Part shown: in pieces, positions 9,105 to 17,772 of the stretch
How the letters are laid out: every line of letters starts with the position of its first letter
How positions within the stretch are numbered: the stretch's first letter is position 1
Assembly: GCF_030555055.1 (NCBI RefSeq)
Contig: NZ_JAMOAO010000001.1
Location: 5,332,001-5,396,000 of the forward strand
Source of the DNA: Nocardiopsis sp. YSL2
GTDB taxonomy: Bacteria > Actinomycetota > Actinomycetes > Streptosporangiales > Streptosporangiaceae
DNA length: 64,000 nt
Direction of reading: 5' to 3'
Notes under the pieces: generated by a model
Seen by the model: only the letters and a program-made list of their open reading frames with translations
Databases searched by the model: none
Told to the model about the DNA's origin: nothing
Made by a program: the position numbers and the translations under genes

Positions 9105-10030
9105 GCACCACTCCCGCCCCCTCCGCCGGCTCTCGTTTCGCCCTCACTCGCGATCGCGTCCACGACGTTCTCGCGGCCCTGTGCGAAGAGGCCGGGCTGG
9201 GCACCAAGGCGGCCGAGGACGCCGAGCTGATCAAGTTCACCAACAACGCCGTCTACCGACTCCCGGCTGCGGGGCTGGTGGTGCGCATCTCCGGGTCCAC
9301 GACCGTGGCCGAACGTGTCCCCGTGGTCATCCAGGCGGCCCGATGGCTCGCCCAGCACGACGCGCCCACGGTGCGGCTGGTCGAAGAGATCCCCCAACCG
9401 GTACAGGCATGCGGGGCTACAGCGACTTTCTGGCACCTGGTCCCCTCCACCAGCCCGGATGCGACCGGCACCGACCTCGGGCGCATCCTCAAGCACATCC
9501 ATGCCCTGCCTGCACCGGGTTTCGCGCTGCCATCGTGGGAGCCCTTCGCGCGCATCCGCAGCCGCATCGCAGATGCCGAAGGGCTGGCAGAGGCCGACCG
9601 GGTCTTCCTCACCGAGCGCACCGACCACCTGGAACTGTTGGTCCAGGACCTGGAGTTCGAACTTCCCGCCGGGGTGCTCCACGGCGACCCGTTCATGGGC
9701 AACCTCATCCCCGGCCCCCACGGTCCGGTGATCTGCGACTTCGACAGCCTCAGCCACGGCCCCCGCGAATGGGACCTCGTCCCCGCCGCCGTCGGAAAAG
9801 TCCGCATGGACTACCCCACAGACCACCACAGCCCGCTCGCGACCGAGTACGGCTTCGACATCCTCACCTGGCCCGGATTCCCCGTCCTACGCCAACTCCG
9901 CGAACTCAGACTCGTCACCAGCGTCCTCCCGGTCCTCAACACCAACCCCGGTCTGCGCGCCCAGTGGCGCCACCGCCTCGACACCCTCCAACGCGGCGAC
10001 ACCGCCACCCGCTGGTCCACTTACCGGTAG
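9101..10030 (+). CDS. APH-like phosphotransferase
   Basis: The 309-aa protein is an APH-fold kinase: LVVRISGS in the N-lobe, catalytic GVLHGDPFMGNLI (about residues 188-200) and metal-binding VICDFDSLSHGPREWDL. The PxEWDL ending of this motif is shared with the APH-like protein encoded at 35688-36629, so the two are probably the same subfamily. The ATG overlaps the stop of the XRE regulator (ATGA), indicating coupling. The substrate is unknown. With the kinase at 3501-4355 it brackets the peptide/oxygenase block. Confidence 0.8.
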   Translation: MSTTPAPSAGSRFALTRDRVHDVLAALCEEAGLGTKAAEDAELIKFTNNAVYRLPAAGLVVRISGSTTVAERVPVVIQAARWLAQHDAPTVRLVEEIPQPVQACGATATFWHLVPSTSPDATGTDLGRILKHIHALPAPGFALPSWEPFARIRSRIADAEGLAEADRVFLTERTDHLELLVQDLEFELPAGVLHGDPFMGNLIPGPHGPVICDFDSLSHGPREWDLVPAAVGKVRMDYPTDHHSPLATEYGFDILTWPGFPVLRQLRELRLVTSVLPVLNTNPGLRAQWRHRLDTLQRGDTATRWSTYR

Positions 10031-10289
10031 GCGCAACCAGATGTATCGGGCGACGGGAGGCGATCTCCCGACACACAAGAGCCTCCATCGAACTCGGTAC
10101 GAGACACCGAGGCTTGCGGCCTCGCTCAGACGAGCCGCTTTGAAACCCCATTCCCCGCTTGTGATGGAGGTAAGAGCAGTTCAGCGACCATGACAGCACC
10201 CACCACAGAGAGGAGCTCGGGAGACAATCACGAAGAGCAGACACCCAATCCCGACTCAAGAATCATCACGAAAAAAGAAAGAAAAGACA
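10031..10289. other. Intergenic, contains short relic shared with other IS scars
   Basis: Positions 10053-10100 (CGACGGGAGGCGATCTCCCG...) match relics at about 14965-15000, 30728-30770 and, more weakly, 52880-52900. In the 30.7-kb copy it belongs to a decayed transposase 5' end, so all are probably pieces of one IS family. AT content rises sharply after about 10225, where the next gene block begins. Confidence 0.5.
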
Positions 10290-11120
10290 ATGACTTGGCA
10301 TTTTCTCAAAAATAACCGAGACCACTCATTGACTACAGAAAATCTTGCTACCTTGCTGCGAGTTCTCAGGAATTTAGTCGGAGAATTAAACGGGGATCCA
10401 GTAATGGCTGCCAACAGGTATCTAATATGGTCAGAAAGGGCCGAGTCGGAGCTAAAGCTCATATATCAAGACAGGGAAGCTTCACACAAACTTCATTCTG
10501 AGAGATACTGGCAAATCCGAGCCATGTCTGATTCCACGCACCGACCACACTCGCTCATAAGACTAGAGATCGAAGATCAGATTGATTTCATCTCCGAACT
10601 AGTCGACCAAATAGAGCACTATAGAAAAATTCTCGCCGTCGACGAAACGGAGAGTTTGATCCTACTAGATACCAACGTCCTGGTGCACGGAAAGCCGTTT
10701 GAGATGGTGGATTGGCAAGAACTGACAAACTCCAAATCTGCATGCCTTCTATTTCCCTTGGTGGTAATAGATGAGCTAGACAAGCTCAAGGATACTAAAC
10801 AACATAAAGCAAGAGTACCGCTCTCTTCCCTGGATCACCTAACTTCTAACATAGACGCCTTTCAGAGAATAAAGGCAAGAAACCGCGTAGATATTCAAAT
10901 TACGAACGAACCTCTTGAACACACTCGTCTCCTCAGGGTAGACGACGAGATAGTACGCCAGGCATCCTACTTCCAGGCCGCAACCGGAAACACTGTAAAA
11001 ATAATCACGCGAGACAGGGGGATGAAATTTCGGGCCGCAGCCTCAGGGCTCTCTGCAGAAATACTACCTAGAGAACTAGAGCGATCACAGCAGCAAGAAG
11101 GAGCAAATAGTGGAGAATGA
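10290..11120 (+). CDS. PIN-domain protein (putative RNase) in an AT-rich insert
   Basis: The 276-aa protein carries a C-terminal PIN domain (about residues 125-260), the fold of metal-dependent ribonucleases such as VapC toxins. It shows LILLDTNVLVHG (first acidic site), LVVIDELDKLKD (Asp/Glu), VDDEIVRQA and the final IITRDRGMKFRA. The N-terminal 120 residues are helical and unknown. Base composition is visibly AT-richer than the surroundings, which indicates transfer. It overlaps by 11 nt the following gene, which could be its antitoxin or partner, but that gene is interrupted. A defence or toxin role is inference. Confidence 0.75.
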   Translation: MTWHFLKNNRDHSLTTENLATLLRVLRNLVGELNGDPVMAANRYLIWSERAESELKLIYQDREASHKLHSERYWQIRAMSDSTHRPHSLIRLEIEDQIDFISELVDQIEHYRKILAVDETESLILLDTNVLVHGKPFEMVDWQELTNSKSACLLFPLVVIDELDKLKDTKQHKARVPLSSLDHLTSNIDAFQRIKARNRVDIQITNEPLEHTRLLRVDDEIVRQASYFQAATGNTVKIITRDRGMKFRAAASGLSAEILPRELERSQQQEGANSGE

Positions 11121-11757
11121 TAGAAGCGTGGCAACAAGTGTCCCTCGGGATGAAAGTGAGCGAATCGAACTGCTCGCCGAGCGACTCGACGGCTGGGAAT
11201 ACCTTCTCTTCGGCCACTACCTAAAAAAGTTCATTAATGAGATTGAGTCAAAATGGAGAGACTACCACTTGGGGTACAGCATGTCGGTAGGACTCAAAAT
11301 TGACGAACTCTCCCTGGGAGAAGAACTTAATGATAGAATATCCAAAGTGATGTAAATCTCCGGAAACCTGGAGAAAATTATCTCCCGGCGAGCACAAGAA
11401 ATTTCCTTCGGTCGGCCCGGCGAGCCTGGAAATCCTGAGCTAATCAAGCACATGGCCGAGCGTCTGATCACCACTTACGAGCAACTCATAGACTGGGGCA
11501 ACGAGATAAGATCGCTCCGAGTTTCAGAGGATTCAGAAGGCCTGCTAGAGATAACGGCGCTTTTTGTTGAGCAGCCGATCGAAGAAGTCAGAAATTTCAC
11601 ATTAAGCTACGTCGAAAGCATAGAAGGCGCAATGAAGAGAATCGCCAGTGGAAGCTCCGAGCCCATATCTGTCGACATGAGGCTTACTTTTGACTTCCCA
11701 GAGGATCTCCAACAAAGATTCAACGAAGAACTGCGCAGTCTGGCGGACAGAAATTGA
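11110..11757 (+). pseudogene. Hypothetical gene split by one in-frame TAA
   Basis: A GTG-started frame (11110) runs to TAA at 11353-11355. The same frame continues open, ISGNLEKIISRRAQEI..., past ATG 11452 to 11757. Amphipathic helical composition and AT-rich codon use are the same on both sides, so this looks like one ~214-aa gene with a nonsense codon at position 82. Translation could restart at ATG 11452 to give 101 aa. It overlaps the PIN gene. No family is recognised. Confidence 0.65.
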
Positions 11758-11878
11758 ATCAAGGGGCAGTTTCTCTAGAAATATTCCACGCCCCCTGTAG
11801 AATTTGATGTGACTACCGCTGAAGTCATGCCACGCCACAGCCTCTACCGACCCCGGCACGAGACAGTCGGCGCTCGGG

Positions 11879-12217
11879 TTGGTGTGTGTGCTCCGTCTGT
11901 GGGGCCGGTCGGCTGTGCAGGGTGCAGGGGTGCTGGCTGTCCTGGTCGCGACCGCGGCCGTGGTGTTGCCGGGCGCGTCCCCGTGGCTGATCGGTGTGAC
12001 GGTCGCAGTCGGCGCGTTGACGCAGATCCTCGGCGACTGGTTGACCCGCTCGGGTGTTCCACTCGCCTGGCCGATGGTTCACCGTGGGAAGCGCTGGTGG
12101 TTGTTCCGCAGCCCGGTCGCGTTCGTCACTGGCAAGTCCCGTGTGGAGGACGCGATCAGGTGGGCGTTCATGGTCAGTGGTCCGGCTGTGGGAATGTTTG
12201 CACTGGTCGGAGCGTAG
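11879..12217 (+). pseudogene. Truncated YdjM-like (metal-dependent hydrolase) membrane protein
   Basis: The 112-aa frame has two hydrophobic segments (GVLAVLVATAAVVLPGASPW and LIGVTVAVGALTQILGDWLT) and ends with GVPLAWPMVHRGKRWWLFRS and a further membrane segment. This matches the C-terminal part of membrane-bound YdjM/DUF457-type proteins common on actinomycete integrative elements, but the N-terminal HRG(I/A)TH part is missing. It is therefore probably truncated; a short intact variant cannot be excluded. It is 20 nt upstream of a small gene. Confidence 0.5.
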
Positions 12218-12237
12218 ACCCACCAGGAGGCGATGCA

Positions 12238-12414
12238 GTGGAGCCGGTGAATGAGAAGCTCAGCGCCCACCAGGCCGCCGCGGACCGTGAGATCGGATAT
12301 CTGGCGGATTGGGCCGATCAGCGGGTACGGCGACCGGTGGAGCGTCGCGTCGGCGAGGTGCGGTCAGAGGTGATGTTGAAGGCCCGGGCCTTGTCGGAGT
12401 CGGACGCGGAGTGA
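12238..12414 (+). CDS. Small hypothetical protein, 58 aa
   Basis: A GTG at 12238 lies eight nt after a perfect AGGAGG (12225-12230). The protein is a charged helix, with KLSAHQAAADREIGYLADWA and a basic RRPVERRVGEVRSEV. It follows the truncated membrane-protein frame by 20 nt and is followed by a clear terminator at 12472-12492. The function is unknown. Confidence 0.6.
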   Translation: MEPVNEKLSAHQAAADREIGYLADWADQRVRRPVERRVGEVRSEVMLKARALSESDAE

Positions 12415-12471
12415 GCGCGTATCCTGGTGGTAGGCGCTGATCCTCCCGCATGGTGGGGTAGGCGTCTTCCT

Positions 12472-12492
12472 GGCCCCGCCTCGTGCGGGGCC
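12472..12492 (+). terminator. Rho-independent terminator
   Basis: GGCCCCGC and GCGGGGCC form a perfect 8-bp stem with a 5-nt loop followed by CTTTCG, about 57 nt after the stop of the 58-aa gene. Confidence 0.7.
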
Positions 12493-12636
12493 TTTCGCGT
12501 GTATCAGGCACGCCCGCGCGTTCCATACCGCGTGTGAGATCCCCCGCTGATCACGATCACCGACACCGATTCCCCTATGACTGTCGTCACTTCATGGGTT
12601 CAAGCCTTCCCAAGAATCGACACTGCACGGTAACAT

Positions 12637-12903
12637 TTGAACCGCGAAAGCACAGACTTGGCAGAGCTCGCCGGTTCGATTCCGGCTGATGCTCTCGGAG
12701 CCGTCCTACCCTCAGTCCTGTACACAACGACGTTCGCGTTCGTGGCCGTAGCTGACCGCAAGAAGAAGCAGGGCAAGAAGAGCCGCTTTGGGCGCTTCGC
12801 TGATTGGATGGTGATGCTGGTGGAGAAGACAAACACTCTGACTGACGGCATCGAGAAGCTTCTTGGGAATGGGTTCCCTCTGCCACACTTCTTCCGGCGC
12901 TGA
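12637..12903 (+). CDS. Hypothetical protein, 88 aa
   Basis: This frame opens with TTG at 12637 and contains a hydrophobic stretch (ADALGAVLPSVLYTTTFAFV), then a basic linker (DRKKKQGKKSRFGRF) and a helical tail. It could be a small membrane protein. The start lacks a strong ribosome binding site, but the frame ends just before a very good terminator, which supports expression. It belongs to no family I recognise. Confidence 0.45.
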   Translation: MNRESTDLAELAGSIPADALGAVLPSVLYTTTFAFVAVADRKKKQGKKSRFGRFADWMVMLVEKTNTLTDGIEKLLGNGFPLPHFFRR

Positions 12904-12918
12904 CTCCGGCGCCCACGA

Positions 12919-12942
12919 AAGGCCCCTCTTCGGAGGGGCCTT
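12919..12942 (+). terminator. Rho-independent terminator
   Basis: AAGGCCCCTC-TTCG-GAGGGGCCTT is a perfect stem with a tetraloop, 16 nt after the preceding stop codon. Confidence 0.85.
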
Positions 12943-13053
12943 CTGCGTGCGGGCAGTGGTCAAGGATTCCTTGATGGCCGCTCCCAGCTTAATTCAGTCA
13001 CAGCCTTGGCCCGGGTTGCCCGCAGCAGAACCACTGCGAGGGAGCATTGAGGC

Positions 13054-13239
13054 ATGGATCCGGTGACCAAGAAGGTGGCCTGCGAGGTGCGCAAGGGAGT
13101 CGATGACGCCCTCATGAAGAGTTGCCCGACTTGGCTGCACGAGCCTGTCTATGAGGCCCTCAGTGAACCGTTGCAGCGGCGGGGGGACTGGAATTTCGCC
13201 AACCAGATCGGCGAGGAGATCGAGCGCCGCTCCGAGTAG
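13054..13239 (+). CDS. Small hypothetical protein, 61 aa
   Basis: MDPVTKKVACEVRKGVDD begins a soluble helical protein with a central PTWLHEPVYEALSEPLQRRG. GAGGGAGC lies 10-16 nt before the ATG. There is no transmembrane segment and no known motif. It sits between the 88-aa gene and an NlpC/P60 relic. Confidence 0.5.
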   Translation: MDPVTKKVACEVRKGVDDALMKSCPTWLHEPVYEALSEPLQRRGDWNFANQIGEEIERRSE

Positions 13240-13379
13240 TCTCCCGCCCCGTTGGCGCCTTCTGCGTGTCAGAAGAAGCCGTGCCGGATTCGCTCCGTTC
13301 GTCCCCGAACTCCTCCGGGCGGTCCCACTCGATCCGCCAGCCCCGGCACAAGACAACACCGAGAAGGCCGCTCCCCTTC

Positions 13380-13640
13380 TGGCTCCCGAGATGGGAACGG
13401 GCGCCAGCGGCAGGCAGGGCCGGACCGCCGCCCAGTGGGATCTGGGCCAGGTCGGCAATCCGTATCTGTGGCGACAAGCAGGACCGGGGCGTTCGACTGC
13501 TCGGGGCTGGCGATGCGGACGTGGGAGGCGGCGGGTGTGCGCCTTCCCCAGGTGACCACCGACCAGGTCAACGTCGGAACCCGTGTGGCGCTCGACGAGG
13601 TGCGGCCGGGTGACCTGCTGTTCCCGGGAACGTGCCGGTC
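13380..13640 (+). pseudogene. NlpC/P60 peptidoglycan hydrolase remnant
   Basis: Two adjacent frames together give the N-terminal half of an NlpC/P60 cysteine peptidase: AAQWDLGQVGNPYLW in one, then after a frameshift near 13475 GAFDCSGLAMRTWEAAGVRL (with the catalytic-Cys DCSGL), VTTDQV and VRPGDLLFPG in another. The catalytic His/third residue region is absent. The frameshift and missing C-terminus mean no active enzyme. Full-length relatives are cell-wall hydrolases often found on conjugative elements. Confidence 0.7.
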
Positions 13641-13710
13641 TATCCGGGCCAAGCCCGCGGACAGCGCCTACTACAGCGCTCGGTTCGTGGCGGCCGGCCG
13701 ACCGGCCTGA

Positions 13711-14109
13711 GGGCTCTGCTGGGACGGCGTGGGCGCGGACGACCTTCCAATATGGGAGTGTCCGCGCCCACGGTGCGACGGAGCTGTGAGACCTTTTCGT
13801 CCTTCCTGAGGATTCACGGAAGTTAACCGCTCACTGGTCCGCTCAAGCAAGCCCAACTCGCAATCAAATCCAGTCGATGTGTCGAAGTGTCGGAACCAGA
13901 TGAGTAGTGGCATAGAGCGCGACCGGTGCGACGTCTTCCGACTGATCGAACAGGGCGCGGAGCTGGTTCTTCGTCCGATCACCCTCCTTGGTCGGAAGGA
14001 GTTGCGCCTTCGGCCCCAGATCAGTGATGCCCAGCTCACGGACTCGTTCGACGAGTTCTCGCCCGCAGTGCATGTGCAAGCCCGCCAGCGCCGGAGCGGT
14101 CCGTTTCGG
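13711..14109 (-). other. Region with one minus-strand frame in phase with the gene upstream
   Basis: The minus-strand frame 13864-14079 (71 aa, LVERVRELGITDLGPKAQLL) is in the same frame as the gene at 14110-14394 and is separated from it only by the TAG at 14110-14112 and a short open run. It could be the 3' part of one interrupted gene. Nothing else is recognisable. Confidence 0.35.
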
Positions 14110-14394
14110 CTAGCCGTCCTCTCCTGGGCGAATCACGTGGACCGCCATCCAGGAACGGTTGCTCCGATTGGGGACTCGGTAGATTCCAGCCCGACGCCTT
14201 CCGTTGAGCAGCATGAGTGGGTGAGGAGTGCCGACGGGCACCGGATCCGGAAGGCGGGGCTTCAAGTCACGTTCACCGTTCTGCCACCGAGTGTCCCGGA
14301 TGGTGATGCTGGAATGCCCCTCAACGAAGAGAGTCCAGTCCCGAACAACACCTTCCGAATCCACCTTCTTGCATGTCAATCCGCTGACCTGCAT
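14110..14394 (-). CDS. Hypothetical protein, possibly truncated
   Basis: The 94-aa frame from ATG 14394 (preceded by GGGAGAA) reads MQVSGLTCKKVDSEGVVRDW...PVGTPHPLMLLNGRRRAG and ends at TAG 14110. The same frame stays open beyond the stop (to 13864), so a nonsense mutation may have shortened a ~177-aa protein. The region upstream is AT-richer than average (14440-14560). No family is recognised. Confidence 0.4.
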   Translation of the reverse strand: MQVSGLTCKKVDSEGVVRDWTLFVEGHSSITIRDTRWQNGERDLKPRLPDPVPVGTPHPLMLLNGRRRAGIYRVPNRSNRSWMAVHVIRPGEDG

Positions 14395-14604
14395 TTCTCC
14401 CGACGGAGGAGTGAGCGCGAGCTTATTATTAAGGGGGATGAGCAACAGCAGAACTCTCCTTGCCCTTGCGGGGATTCTACATCTTAACACCAGGTGGAAT
14501 TCAAATAAAACCACCCTCTCATTGACCAGACAACTCGAAGCCCAAAAAATATACCACAGGACTACGCATTCACACCTGAGTTTGGTCATTCGGTTAGTGC
14601 GACA

Positions 14605-14716
14605 CGCTGTCACCGAACCCTACTGACACGACACCGGGCGGCACCGTGCGGCCTCCAGCGGCACAGATTCTCCTGATCCGAGGGCCGCGGGTTCGAATCC
14701 TGCCGGGTGCGCGCCA
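14605..14716 (+). repeat. tRNA-Arg(CCU) 3'-half scar (att-like) with repeat A flank
   Basis: From 14670 the sequence reads as the 3' half of a tRNA: loop CTCCTGA (anticodon CCT), TCCGA stem, GGGCC, T-arm GCGGGTTCGAATCCTGC, acceptor CGGGTGC, G, then GCCACA. No 5' half is present. Upstream CTACTGACACGACACCGGGC matches the flank of the copy at 18.9 kb. This is best read as an attachment-site relic left by an integrating element. Confidence 0.65.
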
Positions 14717-14889
14717 CAAAAAATAGCCCCAGGTCAGGCTGGGTCCACGCCCTAGCTTCAAAGGAGACGCCGCACTGTTGGGACCAAGGTGAAACCGAGA
14801 TGGGCCCAAGCCCCTGTTCACGCCCGTTCCCGCCCGTGCTGACGGGTCCTCCCGGCGTCCCGCAGCGTCAGCCAGGCGATCCACTCCAG

Positions 14890-15078
14890 TCATCTAACGT
14901 GCTGCTCCGGCGACACAATGCGAGCCGAACCCAACACCACCTTCGACAGCCGCTCGTTGCACGGGAGTGACGGGAGGCGATCCCGGCACACAGCCTCCAC
15001 CACACCCCGCACAAGGCACCACCCTGGGATGCACCGAGTGGCTGAACGCGCTAACTCGCTACTCAAGGCCACCTTCAA
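14890..15078 (-). pseudogene. Relic of IS 5' region
   Basis: The minus frame contains VVEAVCRDRLPSLPCNERLS. A related peptide (VEAVVCAGIASRHS) occurs at the start of the IS256-type relic at 30.7 kb, and the DNA block GACGGGAGGCGATCCCGGCAC is shared. It is a fragment only. Confidence 0.4.
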
Positions 15079-15177
15079 GGCCTAACGACGACTCAGTCTG
15101 GCCCCGTGGCGCATCGGCGCCACCACCAGTGCCGCCCTGGTACTGCTCCAACTCGAAGACGGCCGCACCACCTGACC
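15031..15177 (+). pseudogene. C-terminal remnant of an IS5-type transposase
   Basis: HRVAERANSLLKATFKA, then an in-frame TAA, then RRLSLAPWRIGATTSAALVL, which is the usual C-terminal end of actinomycete DDE transposases (RVAERxNxLLKxTFKALRR...PWRIGAI). The stop codon and absence of the catalytic domain make it a dead fragment. Confidence 0.75.
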
Positions 15178-15294
15178 GGCACTCACCCACGGTCACCAAC
15201 CTTTGCTCGGAAGGGCTCGTTGGAGACCTTGGGGCTCGAGTGCGTTTGGTGGATGCCCAGGTCGGCCAGCGGGGTCAGGCACTACTCCGGCTTC

Positions 15295-16740
15295 CTAGGC
15301 CAGTGGCGGATTCTTGAACCGCACCCGCCCGGGATGGGTCCACCATCGGGGCAGCAACACTCTGCTATTGGAGACCTGCGCTACCGCTAGCAACCCCTGC
15401 GGGCAGGGACCTCTCGCAGCGCTCCGGACCATTCCATCACTTGCAAAGTCCGCGCTGCGGCTGAAAATCGCTCCCTCGAAAGTCGCTTCGCCGGGGAAGG
15501 TGACGCCAGAGAAGTCGGCGCGGCCCGTGAAGGTGGCTTCCTCAAAGGTGGCTCCGCCGGGGAAGTACGCGCTACGGCTGAAGGTCGCTCGCTTGAAGGT
15601 GGCTTCGCCGGAGAAGGTTGCTCGCTTGAAGGCGGCGCGGCGGGTGAAGGTCGCGCTCTCGAATATGGCGTTTCCCCTAAAGGTCGCGGACTGGAAAACG
15701 GCGTCGCCGGTGAAGGTCGCGCCCAAGAAGACAACGTCATCGGTGAAAATCGTGTACTGGAAGGCAGCACGGCGAGTGAAAGCCGCGTACTGGAAGTCGA
15801 CGCCACCGGTAAAGGTTGTCCGAGCGAAGCCCATACGTCCTCGACACATCGCTCCCTTGAGGTCGAGCGGGTGTTCAAATGTGACGCCGGTGAAATCGTA
15901 GTCGCATTCCCGCCATGGGGTGGGTGTGCGGAGGCGGTGGCTAATGGTGCGCACGATAGTGAGACGGACCTCGCGCATGGCGGCGTGCTCGACCACCCGG
16001 TCATGGTGGTCCTGCTTCTGGTCTTCGGTACTGCCCTGAGGCAGGTCATCTGGGCCAGGGTTGCGCAGGTAGGCGCACAGCACGTCCACGCACATCTGTC
16101 GCAGTCCTGGGGTGGGAGCGTCGTCGGCCAGGTGAGCGAGGGCATGTACTCCGCCCAGGCGCACTGCCGGTTGATCCTCGCCCAGTTGGGCGACCGCGGT
16201 GGTGAAGCGTTCGGTGAACAGCCGGGTCTGCTCGCCGCTCTGGCGCTGGTAGGCAATGACGAGGAAGGCTACTCCGCCCAGGCCGGCCACAATCGCGAAG
16301 GCGCGGGTGGCGATGGCGTCCAGAGCTTTAGGGGAGACGGTGGGAGTGGTTTCCAGGCCGGGCAGGCCCAGCACCAGCCACAGGGCGGCGATGATGAGCG
16401 CGACCAGCAGGATGGCCGTCGCCCAAGCACCCAGGATGCGCCACCCCAGCCCGGCGGGCAGAAGCATCCAGTGTCTGGCCAACCACGCAGTGTGCAAGAG
16501 AACGAAGAGTGCGACGGCTGTGACTGTGGCTTGGAGAGCGGGCACCTGGCCGAGCAGGCCACGGGATCGGTCGGGCAGCATCTCCCATACAAATGGGAAC
16601 AGCGGCCAAGCAACTTTACTCAAGAGAAATATGCTGTAGAGCACCAAGCCCACGAGGAGAATGCGTCTTGAGATGATTCTTAATTCTGGGCGGTCGGTAG
16701 GGCGAACGAGCCGCACAAGACCCCTGATCAAGATGGTCAC
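15295..16740 (-). CDS. Membrane protein with pentapeptide-repeat domain
   Basis: The 481-aa protein has four hydrophobic segments in its first 160 residues (for example ILLVGLVLYSIFLLSKVAW, ATAILLVALIIAALWLVLGL and FAIVAGLGGVAFLVIAY). A soluble linker RLFTERFTTAVAQLGEDQPA and LGGVHALAHLADDAP follows. Residues about 280-430 are pentapeptide repeats of the F-form (ATFTRRAAFKRATFSGEATF), which fold as a right-handed beta-helix. The linker motif is shared by many actinomycete pentapeptide proteins. Such proteins can mimic DNA or act as scaffolds; the role here is unknown. The tail after about 440 departs from the repeat and may be a read-through into flanking DNA. Confidence 0.8.
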   Translation of the reverse strand: MTILIRGLVRLVRPTDRPELRIISRRILLVGLVLYSIFLLSKVAWPLFPFVWEMLPDRSRGLLGQVPALQATVTAVALFVLLHTAWLARHWMLLPAGLGWRILGAWATAILLVALIIAALWLVLGLPGLETTPTVSPKALDAIATRAFAIVAGLGGVAFLVIAYQRQSGEQTRLFTERFTTAVAQLGEDQPAVRLGGVHALAHLADDAPTPGLRQMCVDVLCAYLRNPGPDDLPQGSTEDQKQDHHDRVVEHAAMREVRLTIVRTISHRLRTPTPWRECDYDFTGVTFEHPLDLKGAMCRGRMGFARTTFTGGVDFQYAAFTRRAAFQYTIFTDDVVFLGATFTGDAVFQSATFRGNAIFESATFTRRAAFKRATFSGEATFKRATFSRSAYFPGGATFEEATFTGRADFSGVTFPGEATFEGAIFSRSADFASDGMVRSAARGPCPQGLLAVAQVSNSRVLLPRWWTHPGRVRFKNPPLA

Positions 16741-17301
16741 GCTAGATAGTGATGCTGCTCGATCGGCACCCGATTCCTTGAGGCCAGATCTGGGTGATGT
16801 GTAGTTCTTCGGCTTCGTGGTCGTAGCCTTTCTGACCTGTCATCCCGTGCCGCATCGTTCCGCTTTCTAACGCCCCGGCCCAAAGCTGCGGAGCACGGAC
16901 GAATCACGCATGCAGGAATGTGTACGATGGTTGAGGGCAAGGTTTTCTGGCTTTTCCTCCCGCGACCTTATCGTGTGTGCCACACTAGCGAATAACGGTC
17001 CCAGTTGCAGGAAATTCCGCCGTGAAAAAGGTTGGACTCGGCATGGATCTAGTGCAGGGTATCGGTGAGGATCACATGGCGGATAGAGCTGGTTGGGGGC
17101 GACGGTGTTGCTTCCACGAATTGACACCGCCCTGAGCTGCTCAGGTGTTGGCGGGCAGGAGCACCACAACAGGACCCCCTCTCCATAGAAACACGCTCGT
17201 CGATCACAGCGAGAGAGCACCCGGTTTTGCCGTATAGCGATCGCATGAGCCTTCAGATCTGCCGCGCTGCAACACATCCATGCCGAGCGGCAACCTTCCG
17301 T
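16741..17301. other. Intergenic region without supported genes
   Basis: I see no gene with a start signal. Around 16875-16905 GCTGCGGAGCACGGACG is an inverted match to the GCTCCGCAG flank of repeat A (18.9 and 31.5 kb), so part of this gap may be relic DNA. Confidence 0.4.
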
Positions 17302-17703
17302 TCAGTGGGAGGCGTAGTAGTTGTGTACCTTCTTGACTTGGCTGGCCCAGAAGGCTTCCTTTTGGGCGCGGGAAGAATTTGGAGTCAATTCGCCAAGTTC
17401 CGATGCCAACTTGTAGAAACCCGTTCCAGCGTCGTTCGCATTCAGGTAGACGACAATCGCTGATATCATGGCTTCAACCTCTGAGCGGGTCCGCTCCACT
17501 ACATCCCCGAGGAGATGCCCCATTGCCGCCCTGTCTGCGTCGCTTGAGAAATCGAAGGCACGCTGACCTGTCCGCCGCACCAGGGCGGAATTCAGTTCCG
17601 TGTAACTCGTAAGGCGCTCCAAACGAGACTGCTCTTCGAGGAACGTCACAGTCTCCTCGAGCAGATCTTCCCATTCACCCTCGGTCCTACCGTACACACG
17701 CAC
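17302..17703 (-). CDS. Hypothetical protein, 133 aa
   Basis: This soluble, mostly helical protein starts MRVYGRTEGEWEDLLEETV and contains SYTELNSALVRRTGQRAFDF, MISAIVVYLNAND and the C-terminal EAFWASQVKKVHNYY. The last motif and the overall layout look like a conserved actinomycete family, but I cannot name it. The ATG lies after GGAGTG. It is monocistronic, 70 nt from the lipoprotein gene. Confidence 0.65.
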   Translation of the reverse strand: MRVYGRTEGEWEDLLEETVTFLEEQSRLERLTSYTELNSALVRRTGQRAFDFSSDADRAAMGHLLGDVVERTRSEVEAMISAIVVYLNANDAGTGFYKLASELGELTPNSSRAQKEAFWASQVKKVHNYYASH

Positions 17704-17772
17704 TCCTTCCAGGACGTCCCATATCTAGTTGTCCGTTTTCGCACTAGGTCTGTCCAATGAACACAACAGCAC

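Noticed and set aside
12674..12690. GCCGGTTCGATTCCGGC looks like a tRNA T-arm
   Set aside because: No matching acceptor 5' strand, D-arm or anticodon arm is found within 100 bp upstream, and the 3' acceptor sequence does not end in CCA. It lies inside a plausible small reading frame.
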